The notes beneath the pieces are model-generated. The model made no database searches and was not told the origin of the DNA. It saw only the letters and a program-made list of their open reading frames with translations. This document shows positions 30,473-39,596 of a stretch of DNA of 64,000 bases, in pieces. The first letter of the stretch is position 1; every line of letters starts with the position of its first letter. The stretch comes from Pseudomonas putida (lineage in GTDB: Bacteria > Pseudomonadota > Gammaproteobacteria > Pseudomonadales > Pseudomonadaceae): positions 3,236,001 through 3,300,000 of the forward strand of contig NZ_CP109603.1 in NCBI RefSeq assembly GCF_025905425.1, read 5' to 3'. The position numbers were made by a program, and so were the translations under genes.

Positions 30473-31756
30473 ATGCTCCCAGCCGCATTGATTTTCCTGT
30501 TTACCCTCACCCTGGTCATCTGGCAGCCCAAAGGCCTGGGCGTTGGCTGGAGCGCCACTTTCGGTGCTGTGCTCGCCCTGCTGTGCGGGGTGGTATCGCT
30601 GCACGACATCCCCACGGTCTGGGCCATCATCTGGAACGCCACGGCCACGTTCATAGCCCTCATCATCATCAGCCTGCTGCTGGACGAGGCCGGCTTCTTC
30701 GAGTGGGCGGCGCTGCATGTGGCGCGCTGGGCGCGGGGTGACGGGCGCCGCCTGTTCGCCTTCATGGTGTTACTGGGGGCAGCCGTGTCGGCGCTGTTCG
30801 CCAATGACGGTGCGGCATTGATCCTCACTCCGATCGTCATGTCGATGCTGCTGGCGCTGCGCTTCTCGCCTGCCGCGACCCTGGCCTTCGTCATGGGCGC
30901 GGGCTTCATCGCCGACACCGCCAGCCTGCCACTGGTGGTGTCGAACCTGGTGAACATTGTCTCGGCGGACTACTTCGACCTGGGTTTCAATGCCTATGCC
31001 TCGGTCATGGTGCCGGTGAACCTGGTGGCGGTAGCGGCCACGCTGTTGGTCTTGCGGCTGTACTTCGGCCGCGACATCCCGCTGCGCTACGCCACTGACG
31101 AGCTCAAGATGCCGGCCCTGGCGATCCGCGACCGCGCTACCTTCCGTGTCGGTTGGGTTGTGCTGCTGGCGTTACTGGCCAGCCTGTTCGTGCTCGAGCC
31201 TTTGGGCATCCCGGTCAGTGCCGTGGCTGCGGCCTGCGCGGCCGTTCTGTTCGCCGTCGCCGCCCGTGGTCATGTGATTTCCACACGCCGCGTGCTGCGT
31301 GAAGCGCCGTGGCAGATTGTGGTGTTTTCACTGGGGATGTATCTGGTGGTCTACGGGTTGCGCAATGCCGGCTTGACCGACTCGCTCGGCAGTGTGCTGA
31401 ACTGGCTGGCCGGGCATGGCGTGTGGGCGGCTTCGTTGGGTACCGGCCTGATTGCCGCGCTGTTGTCGTCGGTGATGAACAACCTGCCCAGCGTGCTGAT
31501 CGGTGCGCTGTCGATTCATGCCAGCGAGGCGCAGGGTGTAGTGCGCGAAGCGATGATCTATGCCAACGTCATTGGCTGTGACCTGGGGCCCAAGATCACC
31601 CCGATCGGTAGCCTGGCAACGCTGTTGTGGCTGCATGTGCTGGCGCGTAAAGGGGTCAGCATCGGCTGGGGGTACTACTTCAAGGTTGGGGTGCTGCTGA
31701 CGGTGCCGGTGTTGCTGGTGACGTTGGCGGCTTTGGCGGTGCGGTTGAGTATTTGA
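30473..31756 (+). CDS. arsB: ArsB/NhaD-type (IT superfamily) permease, arsenite-efflux-like
   Basis: 427 residues, 10-12 membrane helices. The signature [21 protein letters not shown] near the C-terminus and the paired [14 protein letters not shown] and [13 protein letters not shown] motifs are those of ArsB. The ATG at 30473 lacks a strong ribosome site, and longer in-frame starts lack one too. No arsR, arsC or arsH is nearby, so it is an orphan permease; arsenite export is the family role, but another anion cannot be excluded. Confidence 0.83.
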   Translation: MLPAALIFLFTLTLVIWQPKGLGVGWSATFGAVLALLCGVVSLHDIPTVWAIIWNATATFIALIIISLLLDEAGFFEWAALHVARWARGDGRRLFAFMVLLGAAVSALFANDGAALILTPIVMSMLLALRFSPAATLAFVMGAGFIADTASLPLVVSNLVNIVSADYFDLGFNAYASVMVPVNLVAVAATLLVLRLYFGRDIPLRYATDELKMPALAIRDRATFRVGWVVLLALLASLFVLEPLGIPVSAVAAACAAVLFAVAARGHVISTRRVLREAPWQIVVFSLGMYLVVYGLRNAGLTDSLGSVLNWLAGHGVWAASLGTGLIAALLSSVMNNLPSVLIGALSIHASEAQGVVREAMIYANVIGCDLGPKITPIGSLATLLWLHVLARKGVSIGWGYYFKVGVLLTVPVLLVTLAALAVRLSI

Positions 31757-31791
31757 TAATGCTTGGGGCTGCTTCATCAACAACCAACTGA

Positions 31792-31893
31792 TACAACCTC
31801 ACGCTTCTTCATCTCGACCAAGCCAAGCAAAATCCCTACGTCAAAGACGTGGGGATGCAGATTGCAAAGGAGCTTACCTATGCCCCTGACTGA
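31792..31893 (+). pseudogene. C-terminal remnant of a gene overlapping the antitoxin start
   Basis: A 33-codon frame without a start (TLLHLDQAKQNPYVKDVGMQ...KELTYAPD) ends in TGA at 31891-31893, overlapping the first codons of the HTH antitoxin. Such stop/start overlap is usual in toxin-antitoxin operons, so this may be all that remains of the toxin. I do not recognise a family. Confidence 0.35.
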
Positions 31894-32194
31894 AAAAGAG
31901 CTGATGTTGCGCGATGCCACTCGCAACATCGGCGAAGAACTACTGGAATCCATCCGGGATGTGAAGGCTGGCCGCTACGGCGCTGTACGCCAGGTGGAAG
32001 TGACCGAAGCAGCCGAAGCCCGGAACAGAACCGGGCTGTCACAGCTCAAGTTTGCGCAGTTGCTGGGCGTCTCGGTGCGAACACTTCAAGAGTGGGAACA
32101 AGGCCGTCGCATCCCATCTGGCGCCGCCCGATCTCTCCTGCATATCGCAGCGTCTCGTCCAGACGTATTCCGCGAGGTTCTGCAGGGCCGATAA
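31880..32194 (+). CDS. HTH antitoxin-like regulator (HigA/NadS/MqsA type)
   Basis: 104 residues. N-terminal helix (RNIGEELLESIRDVKAGRYG), then an XRE-type HTH (RNRTGLSQLKFAQLLGVSVRTLQEWEQGRRIPSGAA) in the C-terminal half, as in antitoxins encoded downstream of RelE/HigB-like toxins. AAAGGAG lies 6-7 bases upstream of the ATG. No intact toxin gene precedes it. It sits between arsB and the umuC fragment, so it may have been a separate insertion into the umuC 3' region. Confidence 0.75.
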   Translation: MPLTEKELMLRDATRNIGEELLESIRDVKAGRYGAVRQVEVTEAAEARNRTGLSQLKFAQLLGVSVRTLQEWEQGRRIPSGAARSLLHIAASRPDVFREVLQGR

Positions 32195-32253
32195 ATCCGG
32201 GCTGGACCTGAGCTGGGTTGTCGGCGATGGGCTGAAAAGCAGCCCTCGGCAAC

Positions 32254-32810
32254 CTCGTCCGGGTTGAACATGCCGGTACGGATGCTGACACGCATCTTGC
32301 TCGCCAGTGAACGCTGGCCACGCAGCTTCTCCGCGGCACGCATCACGTAGGTGGCCACCGCTTCCTTGATCGGTGCCTGCTCGGTCAGGCGCTTGCCGAA
32401 CATACGGCTGCAGCAGATTTCCTGGCGTGGCGGCTCGATGTCGTGCAGTTGCAGGCACGGGCTACCCGCCAGTTCGCGTGCGGTCTTTTCCACCACCACG
32501 CTGAACGCCTTGCGCAACAAGCCCGGTGCGGCGCGGGACAGGTCCCAGGCCGTGCGGATGCCCATGCCCTGCAGGTGCGCGGTGAGGCGTTTGCCGATGC
32601 CCCAGACTTCGGACACGTCGCACTTCTTCAGCACCCACTCGCAATGCGACGCAACGCGCAGGTCGACCACCCCGCCGCTGTGAACGGCCCAGCGCTTGGC
32701 CGCGTGGTTGGCCAGCTTGGCCAGGGTCTTGGTGCCGGCGATGCCGACGCCCACGGGGATGCCGGTGTGCTTGAGCACCCGTTCACGGATGCAGCGGCCC
32801 AGTTGAATCC
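32254..32810 (-). pseudogene. umuC: umuC/rulB fragment (central part)
   Basis: About 185 codons of a Y-family polymerase (DNA polymerase V subunit). Motifs: RERVLKHTGIPVGVGIAGTKTLAKLANHAAK, KKCDVSEVWGIGKRLTAHL, IEPPRQEICCSRMFG, MRVSIRTGMFNPDE. Similarity begins near IQLGRCIRE at 32810 and stops after NPDE at about 32254, so the catalytic N-terminal part and the C-terminus are missing. A matching N-terminal piece lies in the same orientation at 57230-57348, on the far side of the 24-kb island. Not functional. Confidence 0.88.
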
Positions 32811-32824
32811 ACAGCCATTAGCTG

Positions 32825-32873
32825 CCATTCGTAAATAGCAGTTAATGCCCAAAGCGAACAAACAGCAGGGGGC
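32825..32873 (+). repeat. Left terminal inverted repeat of the island
   Basis: CCATTCGT, then AAAT within the next bases, then GGGGGC 35 bases further on. The same CCATTCGT ... AAAT ... GGGGGC(T/C)AA order with a 34-base spacing is found inverted at 57172-57219. Confidence 0.6.
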
Positions 32874-33106
32874 TAAGGACCGCAACTGACTAACCTCGTA
32901 CCGTCCACGCAGGGTCAGTGTCGAAGCCGTCGCCGAATACCTGCCTCAGTATCCTGCCGCTCCGCTTCGTATTCGTATGTCTCGACTATACGAAGCCCCC
33001 TGTCCTTCCTAAGCGGACTTAACTCAGCAACAAACAGGATAGACCCGGATTCACCCTCTCCTTCTAAATAGACCCCATGCATAGCCACACAATGAGGATC
33101 ATAAAA
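32874..33106 (+). promoter_or_regulatory. antABC leader with inverted repeat
   Basis: No gene seen. GCTTCGTAT (32964-32972) and its exact inverse ATACGAAGC (32988-32996) form an inverted repeat with a 15-base centre, about 110 bp upstream of antA. It is a candidate site for a regulator such as the AraC-type or LysR-type protein of the island. Confidence 0.5.
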
Positions 33107-34510
33107 ATGGGTCGCATGCGAGATATTGAGCAGTGGAAAGAATACGTCGAGAGCTGCCTGGATTTTCGAGGCGAGGAAGGTATCTATCGGGTAGCGCGTG
33201 ACATGTTCACCGAGCCTGAACTGTTCGACCTCGAGATGGAGCTCATCTTTGAGAAGAACTGGATTTACGCGTGCCACGAAAGCGAAGTTGCGAATAAACA
33301 TGACTTCGTAACGATGCGGGCCGGTCGCCAACCGTTGATCATCACCCGAGACGGCGAAGGGCAGTTAAATGCGCTGATCAACGCGTGTCAGCATCGCGGC
33401 ACCACATTGACGCGGGTTGGCAAAGGTAATCAATCAACGTTCACCTGCCCCTTTCATGCTTGGTGTTACAAGAGTGACGGCAGACTGGTTAAAGTCAAAG
33501 CGCCCAATGAATATGGGGATGACTTCGACAAAGCCACTCGCGGTTTGAAAAAAGCACGAATTGAAAGCTACAAGGGCTTCATTTTCGTGAGTCTCGACGT
33601 GAACGGCACCGACACTTTGGAAGACTATCTGGGTGATGCGAAAGTCTTTTTCGACATGATGGTCGCTCAATCGCCAACGGGAGAGCTAGAAGTTCTGCCA
33701 GGTAAATCTGCCTACACCTACGACGGCAACTGGAAGTTGCAGAATGAAAACGGCCTTGACGGTTATCACGTCAGTACCGTGCATTACAACTATGTTTCAA
33801 CCGTTCAACATCGCCAGCAAGTCAATGCATCGAAGGGACTTGCGTCGAGCGAAACGTTGGATTACAGCAAACTGGGCGCCGGCGATAAAGAAACGGACGA
33901 TGGCTGGTTCGCATTCAACAATGGCCACAGTGTACTGTTCAGTGACATGCCCAACCCGGAAGTTCGCCCAGGTTACGCGACGATCATGCCACGCCTCGTC
34001 GAAGAGTACGGCCAAGACAAGGCCGAGTGGATGATGCACCGCCTCAGGAACTTGAACGTTTACCCCAGCATGTTCTTTCTTGACCAGATCAGTTCTCAAC
34101 TCAGGATTATTCGACCTATCGCCTGGGACAAGACTGAAGTCAACAGCTTCTGTCTGGGCGTCAAGGGCGAGTCCGATGCGGATCGGGAAAACAGGATTCG
34201 ACAATTCGAAGACTTCTTCAACGTTTCAGGAATGGGAACTCCTGATGACCTGGTGGAGTTTCGTGAAGCCCAGCGCGGCTTTCAGGCCCGCCTGGAACGC
34301 TGGAGCGATATCTCGCGCGGACGTGACAAGTGGGTCACAGGTCCGACCCGCAATACCGAAACCATTGGTATTTCACCAGCGATGATCGGGGCAGAGTTCA
34401 CCCACGAAGGCCTGTATGTGAATCAACATGGCAACTGGCAGAAGTTTCTGCTCAATGGCCTTGCACGCAAGGCCGCCGAAGCCGAATCGCTCAAACTCAA
34501 AGAGGTCTAA
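33107..34510 (+). CDS. antA: Anthranilate 1,2-dioxygenase, large (alpha) subunit
   Basis: 467 residues. Terminal oxygenase alpha subunit of the BenA/XylX/AntA group; with AntB and AntC it converts anthranilate to catechol, CO2 and ammonia. Rieske cluster CQHRGT (about 94) and CPFHAW (about 113); mononuclear iron motif ENGLDGYHVSTVH (about 214-226) with a later DD ligand in GTPDDLVEF. The overall sequence (FTEPELFDLEMELIFEKNWIYACHES, VSTVQHRQQVNA) is closer to AntA than BenA as far as I can judge from memory. ATG at 33107 has GAGGA 8 bases upstream; three other in-frame ATGs lie nearby. Confidence 0.88.
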   Translation: MGRMRDIEQWKEYVESCLDFRGEEGIYRVARDMFTEPELFDLEMELIFEKNWIYACHESEVANKHDFVTMRAGRQPLIITRDGEGQLNALINACQHRGTTLTRVGKGNQSTFTCPFHAWCYKSDGRLVKVKAPNEYGDDFDKATRGLKKARIESYKGFIFVSLDVNGTDTLEDYLGDAKVFFDMMVAQSPTGELEVLPGKSAYTYDGNWKLQNENGLDGYHVSTVHYNYVSTVQHRQQVNASKGLASSETLDYSKLGAGDKETDDGWFAFNNGHSVLFSDMPNPEVRPGYATIMPRLVEEYGQDKAEWMMHRLRNLNVYPSMFFLDQISSQLRIIRPIAWDKTEVNSFCLGVKGESDADRENRIRQFEDFFNVSGMGTPDDLVEFREAQRGFQARLERWSDISRGRDKWVTGPTRNTETIGISPAMIGAEFTHEGLYVNQHGNWQKFLLNGLARKAAEAESLKLKEV

Positions 34511-34514
34511 GCAG

Positions 34515-35006
34515 ATGAGTGCAGAACTTCAGTACCGGGTCGAACAATTCCTGTACAAAAAATCAGAACTTTGCGATGCCCAGGAGTGGGATGCCTATCT
34601 GACGCTGTTCAGCGAAGAAAGCGAATTTCATTTGCCGCAGTGGGATTCGGAACACGTATTTACCCAAGACCCCAAAAGAGAAATGTCGCTGATTTATTAC
34701 CCCAACCGCGGTGGCCTTGAAGACCGAGTCTTCCGACTGCGCACGGGCAAAGCGGCTTCAGCCACGCCGATGCCGCGCACGTTACATATGATCAGTAATG
34801 TTCGCATCAAAGCGTTGGGTGGCGGCGTACTGGAAGTGCTGACGAACTGGCATACGCTCTATTATCGCCATGCCACCTCCGAGCAGTTCTACGGAAGAGC
34901 AACTTACACGTTACAACCGAACGGTGACAGTTGGTTGATCTCCAGAAAACATACCGTATTGCTCAACGACACGATCAATTCGGTCCTGGATTTCTATCAC
35001 CTCTGA
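34515..35006 (+). CDS. antB: Anthranilate 1,2-dioxygenase, small (beta) subunit
   Basis: 163 residues, the usual AntB length. Cone-shaped NTF2-like beta subunit of aromatic-ring dioxygenases: VEQFLYKKSELCDAQEWDAYLTLF, FHLPQW, LIYYPNRGGLEDRVFRLRTGKAAS, ending in a tail typical of the family (LLNDTINSVLDFYHL). It structurally supports the alpha3beta3 oxygenase. It starts 4 bases after antA. Confidence 0.9.
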   Translation: MSAELQYRVEQFLYKKSELCDAQEWDAYLTLFSEESEFHLPQWDSEHVFTQDPKREMSLIYYPNRGGLEDRVFRLRTGKAASATPMPRTLHMISNVRIKALGGGVLEVLTNWHTLYYRHATSEQFYGRATYTLQPNGDSWLISRKHTVLLNDTINSVLDFYHL

Positions 35007-35028
35007 TTCATTGAACGAAAGGTTAATC

Positions 35029-36045
35029 ATGTACAAGGTCGCGTTGAACTTCGCCGATGGCAAAACGCTTTTTTGCCCCGTTCTGCCTAACGAAATTTTA
35101 TTGGACGCTGCATTGAAAAGCGGAATCAAGATCCCCCTTGATTGCCGCGAGGGCGTTTGCGCGACCTGTCAGGGACGCTGCGAGTCTGGCAGTTACACGC
35201 AAGACTACGTTGATGAGGAGGCGTTGTCTGAGCAAGACTTGGCAGAACGCAGGATTCTGTCGTGCCAGACCCGTGTCCAGTCAGACGCGTCTTTCTATTT
35301 CGATTTTGATTCGAGCCTGTGCAACAGCGAAGGAACCACGGAGATCATCACGACGGTCAAAGAAGTGGTTCACGTTTCGGCCGGCACTGCCATTCTGCGG
35401 ACCACGGTTGAAGGCGACACTTCTCTGAACTACCTGCCCGGTCAATATGCAAGGTTGCAGATACCTGGCACGGAACATCGCCGTTCCTATTCTTTCGCCT
35501 GCGCACCCGGCACGCAAACACTTGAGTTTCTGGTGCGTCTGCTGCCGGACGGGGTGATGAGCAACTACCTGCGTGAGCACTGCAAGCCCGGCGACACAAT
35601 CGCCATGGAAGCACCTTTGGGAGCGTTTTATCTCAGGCACATCGACCGCCCAATCGTGATGATGGCTGGAGGTACGGGCCTCTCAGCCTTCCTGGGCATG
35701 CTTGATCAACTGGCGGAAAAGGGAGGGGCCGGGTTTCCGGTCCACCTCTATTACGGCGTGCGAACAGAACAGGACCTGTGCGAACTGCCACGTCTGGCGG
35801 CCTATACACGCACCGTCGAGAAGTTTGAATTCACGCCTGTCCTCAGTGAATCAGACGGCGACTGGCAGGGAAAGTGCGGGTTTATTACCGATCACCTCGC
35901 ACTCTATGAAGCCACCGACATGCCATTCGATATGTACATTTGCGGTCCACCGCCAATGGTTGAATCGATTAAACAGTGGCATCAAAAGAGCGGCCAGACA
36001 TCAGCACGCATCTACCTCGAAAAGTTCACGGAAAGTAATACGTAA
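35029..36045 (+). CDS. antC: Anthranilate dioxygenase reductase
   Basis: 338 residues. Single-component electron carrier: N-terminal plant-type [2Fe-2S] domain (CREGVCATC from about 38, closing SCQT), FAD domain with RRSYSFA (about 150) and NAD domain with GGTGLSAFLG (about 213) and CGPPPMVE (about 304). Passes electrons from NADH to AntAB. The ATG at 35029 follows AAAGG; an upstream in-frame start overlaps the antB stop region and is less likely. antABC is a compact operon. Confidence 0.92.
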   Translation: MYKVALNFADGKTLFCPVLPNEILLDAALKSGIKIPLDCREGVCATCQGRCESGSYTQDYVDEEALSEQDLAERRILSCQTRVQSDASFYFDFDSSLCNSEGTTEIITTVKEVVHVSAGTAILRTTVEGDTSLNYLPGQYARLQIPGTEHRRSYSFACAPGTQTLEFLVRLLPDGVMSNYLREHCKPGDTIAMEAPLGAFYLRHIDRPIVMMAGGTGLSAFLGMLDQLAEKGGAGFPVHLYYGVRTEQDLCELPRLAAYTRTVEKFEFTPVLSESDGDWQGKCGFITDHLALYEATDMPFDMYICGPPPMVESIKQWHQKSGQTSARIYLEKFTESNT

Positions 36046-36170
36046 ACGCCAACCGGCGCCCTGGCGGGAGTGCCCTGTGTTTAGGCACGCCGCTCGATAA
36101 GAGCAATGAGCCGATATCAATTGCCTCGTTCAGACGCGCCGTTATTGTCATAAGCGTACAGAGTGTATCT

Positions 36171-37115
36171 ATGTCTACCTTATCGTTGATTATCAAAGAT
36201 CTGGAGCGTCTGACCCCACGTATACGCCGGTTGGTACTGGCCGCACCTGATCAATCATCCTTGCCCACCTTCACGCCCGGCGCTCATCTGGAATTGCATA
36301 TTCCAGGTGAAAAGAAACAAAAGCGGGCCTATTCGATCGTTAACGCGTCTGCCGAAGATCATTACGAGATCGCTGTGCAGCTGGATGAGCAGAGCACAGG
36401 CGGTTCAAAGTGGGTCCATGATTTGATCATTGGGCAAGTGGTTGAGGTCGAACGGCCTCGCAATCACTTTCCACTGGTCAGTGACGCAAAGCACTCTCTC
36501 TTGATTGCTGGCGGCATCGGTATTACGCCCATGCTGAGTATGGCTCGCGCTCTGGCGCAATCGAACCAGAACTTCACGTTGCACTACGCTGGCCGCGATG
36601 CCGCGCACATGGCCTACCTCGAAGAAGTGCAGTGTTTTGGCGATAGCCATTGCTGGATCAGTGGGGGTGACAGCAGCAAGCGCTTTCCCGCCGCTACCGT
36701 GCTGGCTCACCCCACCGAGGGGGCGCACTTATACATCTGCGGGCCGAACGCGATGATCACATCGGTGCTTCAAGTCGCGCGCGAGTCGGGATGGCCGGAA
36801 GAACAGCTTCATTACGAGTTGTTCTCGGGAGCCCTTCAGGAAGAAGGCGATCAAGGATTTGAAGTCGAACTGACCGTTAGCGGCGTATCACTTCAAGTCG
36901 CACCTGACCAAACCCTGCTTGACGCAATGATCGGTGCGGGCCTGGACCCGCTCTTCGATTGTCGTAGAGGCGACTGCGGCGTTTGCGTCACTCAGGTGAT
37001 TTCAGGCGAGGCCGACCATCGCGATATTTGTCTCTCGGCACGTGAGCACGCCGACGGAGCATTTTGTACGTGCGTATCTCGTGCCCGTTCTCAAAAACTG
37101 GTCCTAGAACTCTAA
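36171..37115 (+). CDS. Phthalate-dioxygenase-reductase-type oxidoreductase
   Basis: 314 residues with domain order opposite to AntC: FMN/flavin domain first (KRAYSIVN, about 53), NAD domain (IAGGIGITPMLSM, about 113; YICGPNAMI), then a C-terminal [2Fe-2S] domain (CRRGDCGVC from about 263, closing Cys in FCTCVSRA). This is the class IA reductase type (PDR, VanB). It opens a second operon and most likely feeds electrons to the alpha/beta oxygenase encoded directly after it, independent of AntC. Confidence 0.9.
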   Translation: MSTLSLIIKDLERLTPRIRRLVLAAPDQSSLPTFTPGAHLELHIPGEKKQKRAYSIVNASAEDHYEIAVQLDEQSTGGSKWVHDLIIGQVVEVERPRNHFPLVSDAKHSLLIAGGIGITPMLSMARALAQSNQNFTLHYAGRDAAHMAYLEEVQCFGDSHCWISGGDSSKRFPAATVLAHPTEGAHLYICGPNAMITSVLQVARESGWPEEQLHYELFSGALQEEGDQGFEVELTVSGVSLQVAPDQTLLDAMIGAGLDPLFDCRRGDCGVCVTQVISGEADHRDICLSAREHADGAFCTCVSRARSQKLVLEL

Positions 37116-37133
37116 TAACTATCAGGAGAGAAA

Positions 37134-38483
37134 GTGATGATTCCGACTAACGAACAAATCTCGGACCTGGTCCGGGACGACAGCGTGCACAAGAGTGTTT
37201 ACACCGACCCTGTCTTGTTCAAACTCGAGATGGAGCGCATCTACGGCCATGCGTGGATTTACGTAGGTCATGAAAGTCAGGTCAAGAACCCGGGTGACTA
37301 CCACACCACCCGAATTGGTGATCAGGATGTCGTCATGGTTCGTGCGGCCGACGGCAAGATAAACGTGCATTACAACCGTTGCCCTCACAAAGGCGCAAAA
37401 CTCGTCGCAGACGGCGACGGTAACGTAGGCAAGTTTTTCCGGTGCCCCTATCACGCCTGGACATTCAAGCTCGACGGCAAGCATTTGTCCGCGCCCTTGA
37501 AGAGTGGCTTCGAAGGCACTTGTTACGACCCCAAGCACCCTGACTTTTCCATGGTGAGCGTGGCGCGTGTCGACAGTTACAGGGGGTTTGTTTTCGCCAG
37601 CCAGGCCTCTTACGGGGAAGATCTGAAAACCTTTCTCGGTGGTGTGGTCAGCTCGATAGATAACATGTGTGATCGCTCACCGGTCGGTGAACTTGAAGTG
37701 GCTGGCGGCATATTCCGCGTCCAGCAACGTTCCAACTGGAAGGTTTTCTACGAAAATCTCCACGACACCATGCACGCCCGAGTCACGCATGAATCGTCTG
37801 TGGATGCCGCTCGCGGTGAAGCAGAGGCCATCGGGGAAATGCCGTTCGAACTGTTAATCATGGACGGCAACGGCGAGCCCTACGATTTCTGGGAAAAGCT
37901 GGAACTGAGGGCCTATCACAACGGCCACGGCTACATGGAGGCGATCTTCGATCCGGGTGCGGCAGAGCGGGACGAAGTGTCACGCGCACATTTCGAATGC
38001 CTGAGCGAAGCGTACGGCGCTGATCGTGCTCGCGAAATCATGGGCATGAACCGGCATAACACCGTGATCTACGGCAGCGGTTCTCCGCACACCGTGTTCA
38101 TGCAGTTCCGGGTGATCCGGCCGTTGTCGGTGGATAAAACCATGGTCGAAATTCAGACGTTCCGATGCAAGGGCGCACCCGATGTGGTCTTTGATCGCGC
38201 ACTGACCTACGCCAACGTCATTAACTCGCCGTCCTCGAATGTGATGCCTGACGATGTGGAAGTGTATGCCCGTTGCCAGGAAGGGAACATGACTCGCGGC
38301 GGAGACTGGATCAGCATGCATCGCTACGCCGGCACCGACACCCTCCTTGAAGACGGCGCAGTCTCCATCAACGGAACCAGCGAACTTCCGATGCGCAATC
38401 AGTTTGCCGCGTGGAAAAAGTTCATGACCGGAACCCTCATCGCCAAGGAGAGCAACTATAAGGAGAACAACCATGTTGCTTGA
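37134..38483 (+). CDS. Rieske non-heme iron oxygenase, alpha subunit (second system)
   Basis: 449 residues. Rieske CPHKGA (about 82) and CPYHAW (about 103); mononuclear iron motif ENLHDTMHARVTH (about 206-218, with bridging Asp and two His) and a later DD pair in VMPDDVEVY. It is clearly divergent from AntA. The alpha/beta pairing with a PDR-type reductase is seen in oxygenases for indole-acetate-, halobenzoate- and salicylate-type substrates, but I cannot assign a substrate. A GGAGA ribosome site precedes the ATG pair; the 3' end overlaps the beta gene by 11 bases. Confidence 0.9.
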   Translation: MMIPTNEQISDLVRDDSVHKSVYTDPVLFKLEMERIYGHAWIYVGHESQVKNPGDYHTTRIGDQDVVMVRAADGKINVHYNRCPHKGAKLVADGDGNVGKFFRCPYHAWTFKLDGKHLSAPLKSGFEGTCYDPKHPDFSMVSVARVDSYRGFVFASQASYGEDLKTFLGGVVSSIDNMCDRSPVGELEVAGGIFRVQQRSNWKVFYENLHDTMHARVTHESSVDAARGEAEAIGEMPFELLIMDGNGEPYDFWEKLELRAYHNGHGYMEAIFDPGAAERDEVSRAHFECLSEAYGADRAREIMGMNRHNTVIYGSGSPHTVFMQFRVIRPLSVDKTMVEIQTFRCKGAPDVVFDRALTYANVINSPSSNVMPDDVEVYARCQEGNMTRGGDWISMHRYAGTDTLLEDGAVSINGTSELPMRNQFAAWKKFMTGTLIAKESNYKENNHVA

Positions 38484-39006
38484 TCGCACATTCAATGTGA
38501 ACACCACCCAACTGACGTCGATCATCGTTGATGAAGCCTCCGTGCGGTCTATCGAACAATTCATTTACAAGGAAGCTCGGCTGCTGGATTCCTGGCGTTT
38601 CTGGGAGTGGGACAAATTGTTCACCGATGACGGCATGTACTGGGTGCCTCATAAACACCATCAGGAAAATCCCTTCGACCATATTTCGCTGTTTTGGGAA
38701 AACCGCATGCTTCGGGAAACCCGTATTCGTCGGGTCGAGAATGCGCGTAACTGGTCTCAGCAGCCGCAAACTCAAACGGCACATCTGGTGGGAAATGTGT
38801 GCATTGAAGGGCGGGATGAAGATCAGGCGCTGGTCGTCAGTGCGAGTTTCCAAGCCACCGAATGGCGCCTGGATCAACGCCAACTCGCGGGACGTTACAC
38901 CTACAAACTGATGGGCAATAAGGATGACGGCTGGAAAATCAAACTCAAGCGAGTCGACCTGGTGAACTGCAATGACGTGTTCGCTAACCTAGAGGTATTC
39001 ATCTGA
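38473..39006 (+). CDS. Rieske oxygenase beta subunit (second system)
   Basis: 177 residues of the ring-hydroxylating beta-subunit family: VRSIEQFIYKEARLLDSWRFWEWDKLFTDDGMYWVPH, then HISLFWENRMLRETRIRRVENARNWSQQPQTQTAHLVGNV. AAGGAG precedes the ATG within the alpha 3' end, so translation is coupled. It ends with TGATG shared with the next gene. The pairing with 37134-38483 defines a complete alpha/beta oxygenase. Confidence 0.88.
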   Translation: MLLDRTFNVNTTQLTSIIVDEASVRSIEQFIYKEARLLDSWRFWEWDKLFTDDGMYWVPHKHHQENPFDHISLFWENRMLRETRIRRVENARNWSQQPQTQTAHLVGNVCIEGRDEDQALVVSASFQATEWRLDQRQLAGRYTYKLMGNKDDGWKIKLKRVDLVNCNDVFANLEVFI

Positions 39007-39596
39007 TGGACCGGCCAGTGGTCATGGCGCTCCATTATCAAAATGACGTACTTCATGATGATGGGCGCATCAAGGTCGGCCTGGATGATTGCGAAGACAG
39101 AGACCGGCTGATCAAAGCAGCGAGCGCGTTACTTCGTGCGGCCCGCAAGAACGACTGGCCGATCATTCATGTACGCGTTGCCTACCGGGGGAATTATTCC
39201 GACCTGATTGCCAACGCGCCCATTCTGGAAAACGTCAAACGCATAGGCGCCGTCATCGAAGGGGCGTGGGGCGCCGAGTTTTACGATGCTCTCGCCCCTT
39301 TTGAGAATGGCAAGGAATATGTGATCACCCACAAGCGCATCAGTGCCCTCCATGGCACCCATGCCGAAGTGCTGTTGCACGCGTTGAATGCTCGGACGCT
39401 GATCATCGCAGGTGTCGCCACACACTCTGTTGTGGAAAGCACTGTCCGACACGCCGTCGACTGCGGCTTCAACGTCATTGTGCCGAGCGACGCCTGCTCG
39501 GCCGCTGACCCAGACGCTCATCAGGCCTCGTTAAAGAGCATGGCACTGATCGCCACCATCACACGCGTCGCTGAACTGACAGAGGTCATGAAATGA
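39006..39596 (+). CDS. Isochorismatase-like hydrolase lacking the catalytic cysteine
   Basis: 196 residues, isochorismatase/cysteine-hydrolase fold. Asp of the triad is present in LHYQND (about residue 13) and Lys in THKRISAL (about 116), but the nucleophile segment reads GVATHSVVEST where amidases read GVATNVCVEST, so Cys is replaced by Val. True isochorismatases (EntB, PhzD) also lack this Cys, so the protein may hydrolyse a vinyl-ether or act non-hydrolytically rather than as an amidase. It overlaps the beta gene by one base and the SDR gene by four, so it is firmly part of the oxygenase operon. Confidence 0.85.
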   Translation: MDRPVVMALHYQNDVLHDDGRIKVGLDDCEDRDRLIKAASALLRAARKNDWPIIHVRVAYRGNYSDLIANAPILENVKRIGAVIEGAWGAEFYDALAPFENGKEYVITHKRISALHGTHAEVLLHALNARTLIIAGVATHSVVESTVRHAVDCGFNVIVPSDACSAADPDAHQASLKSMALIATITRVAELTEVMK

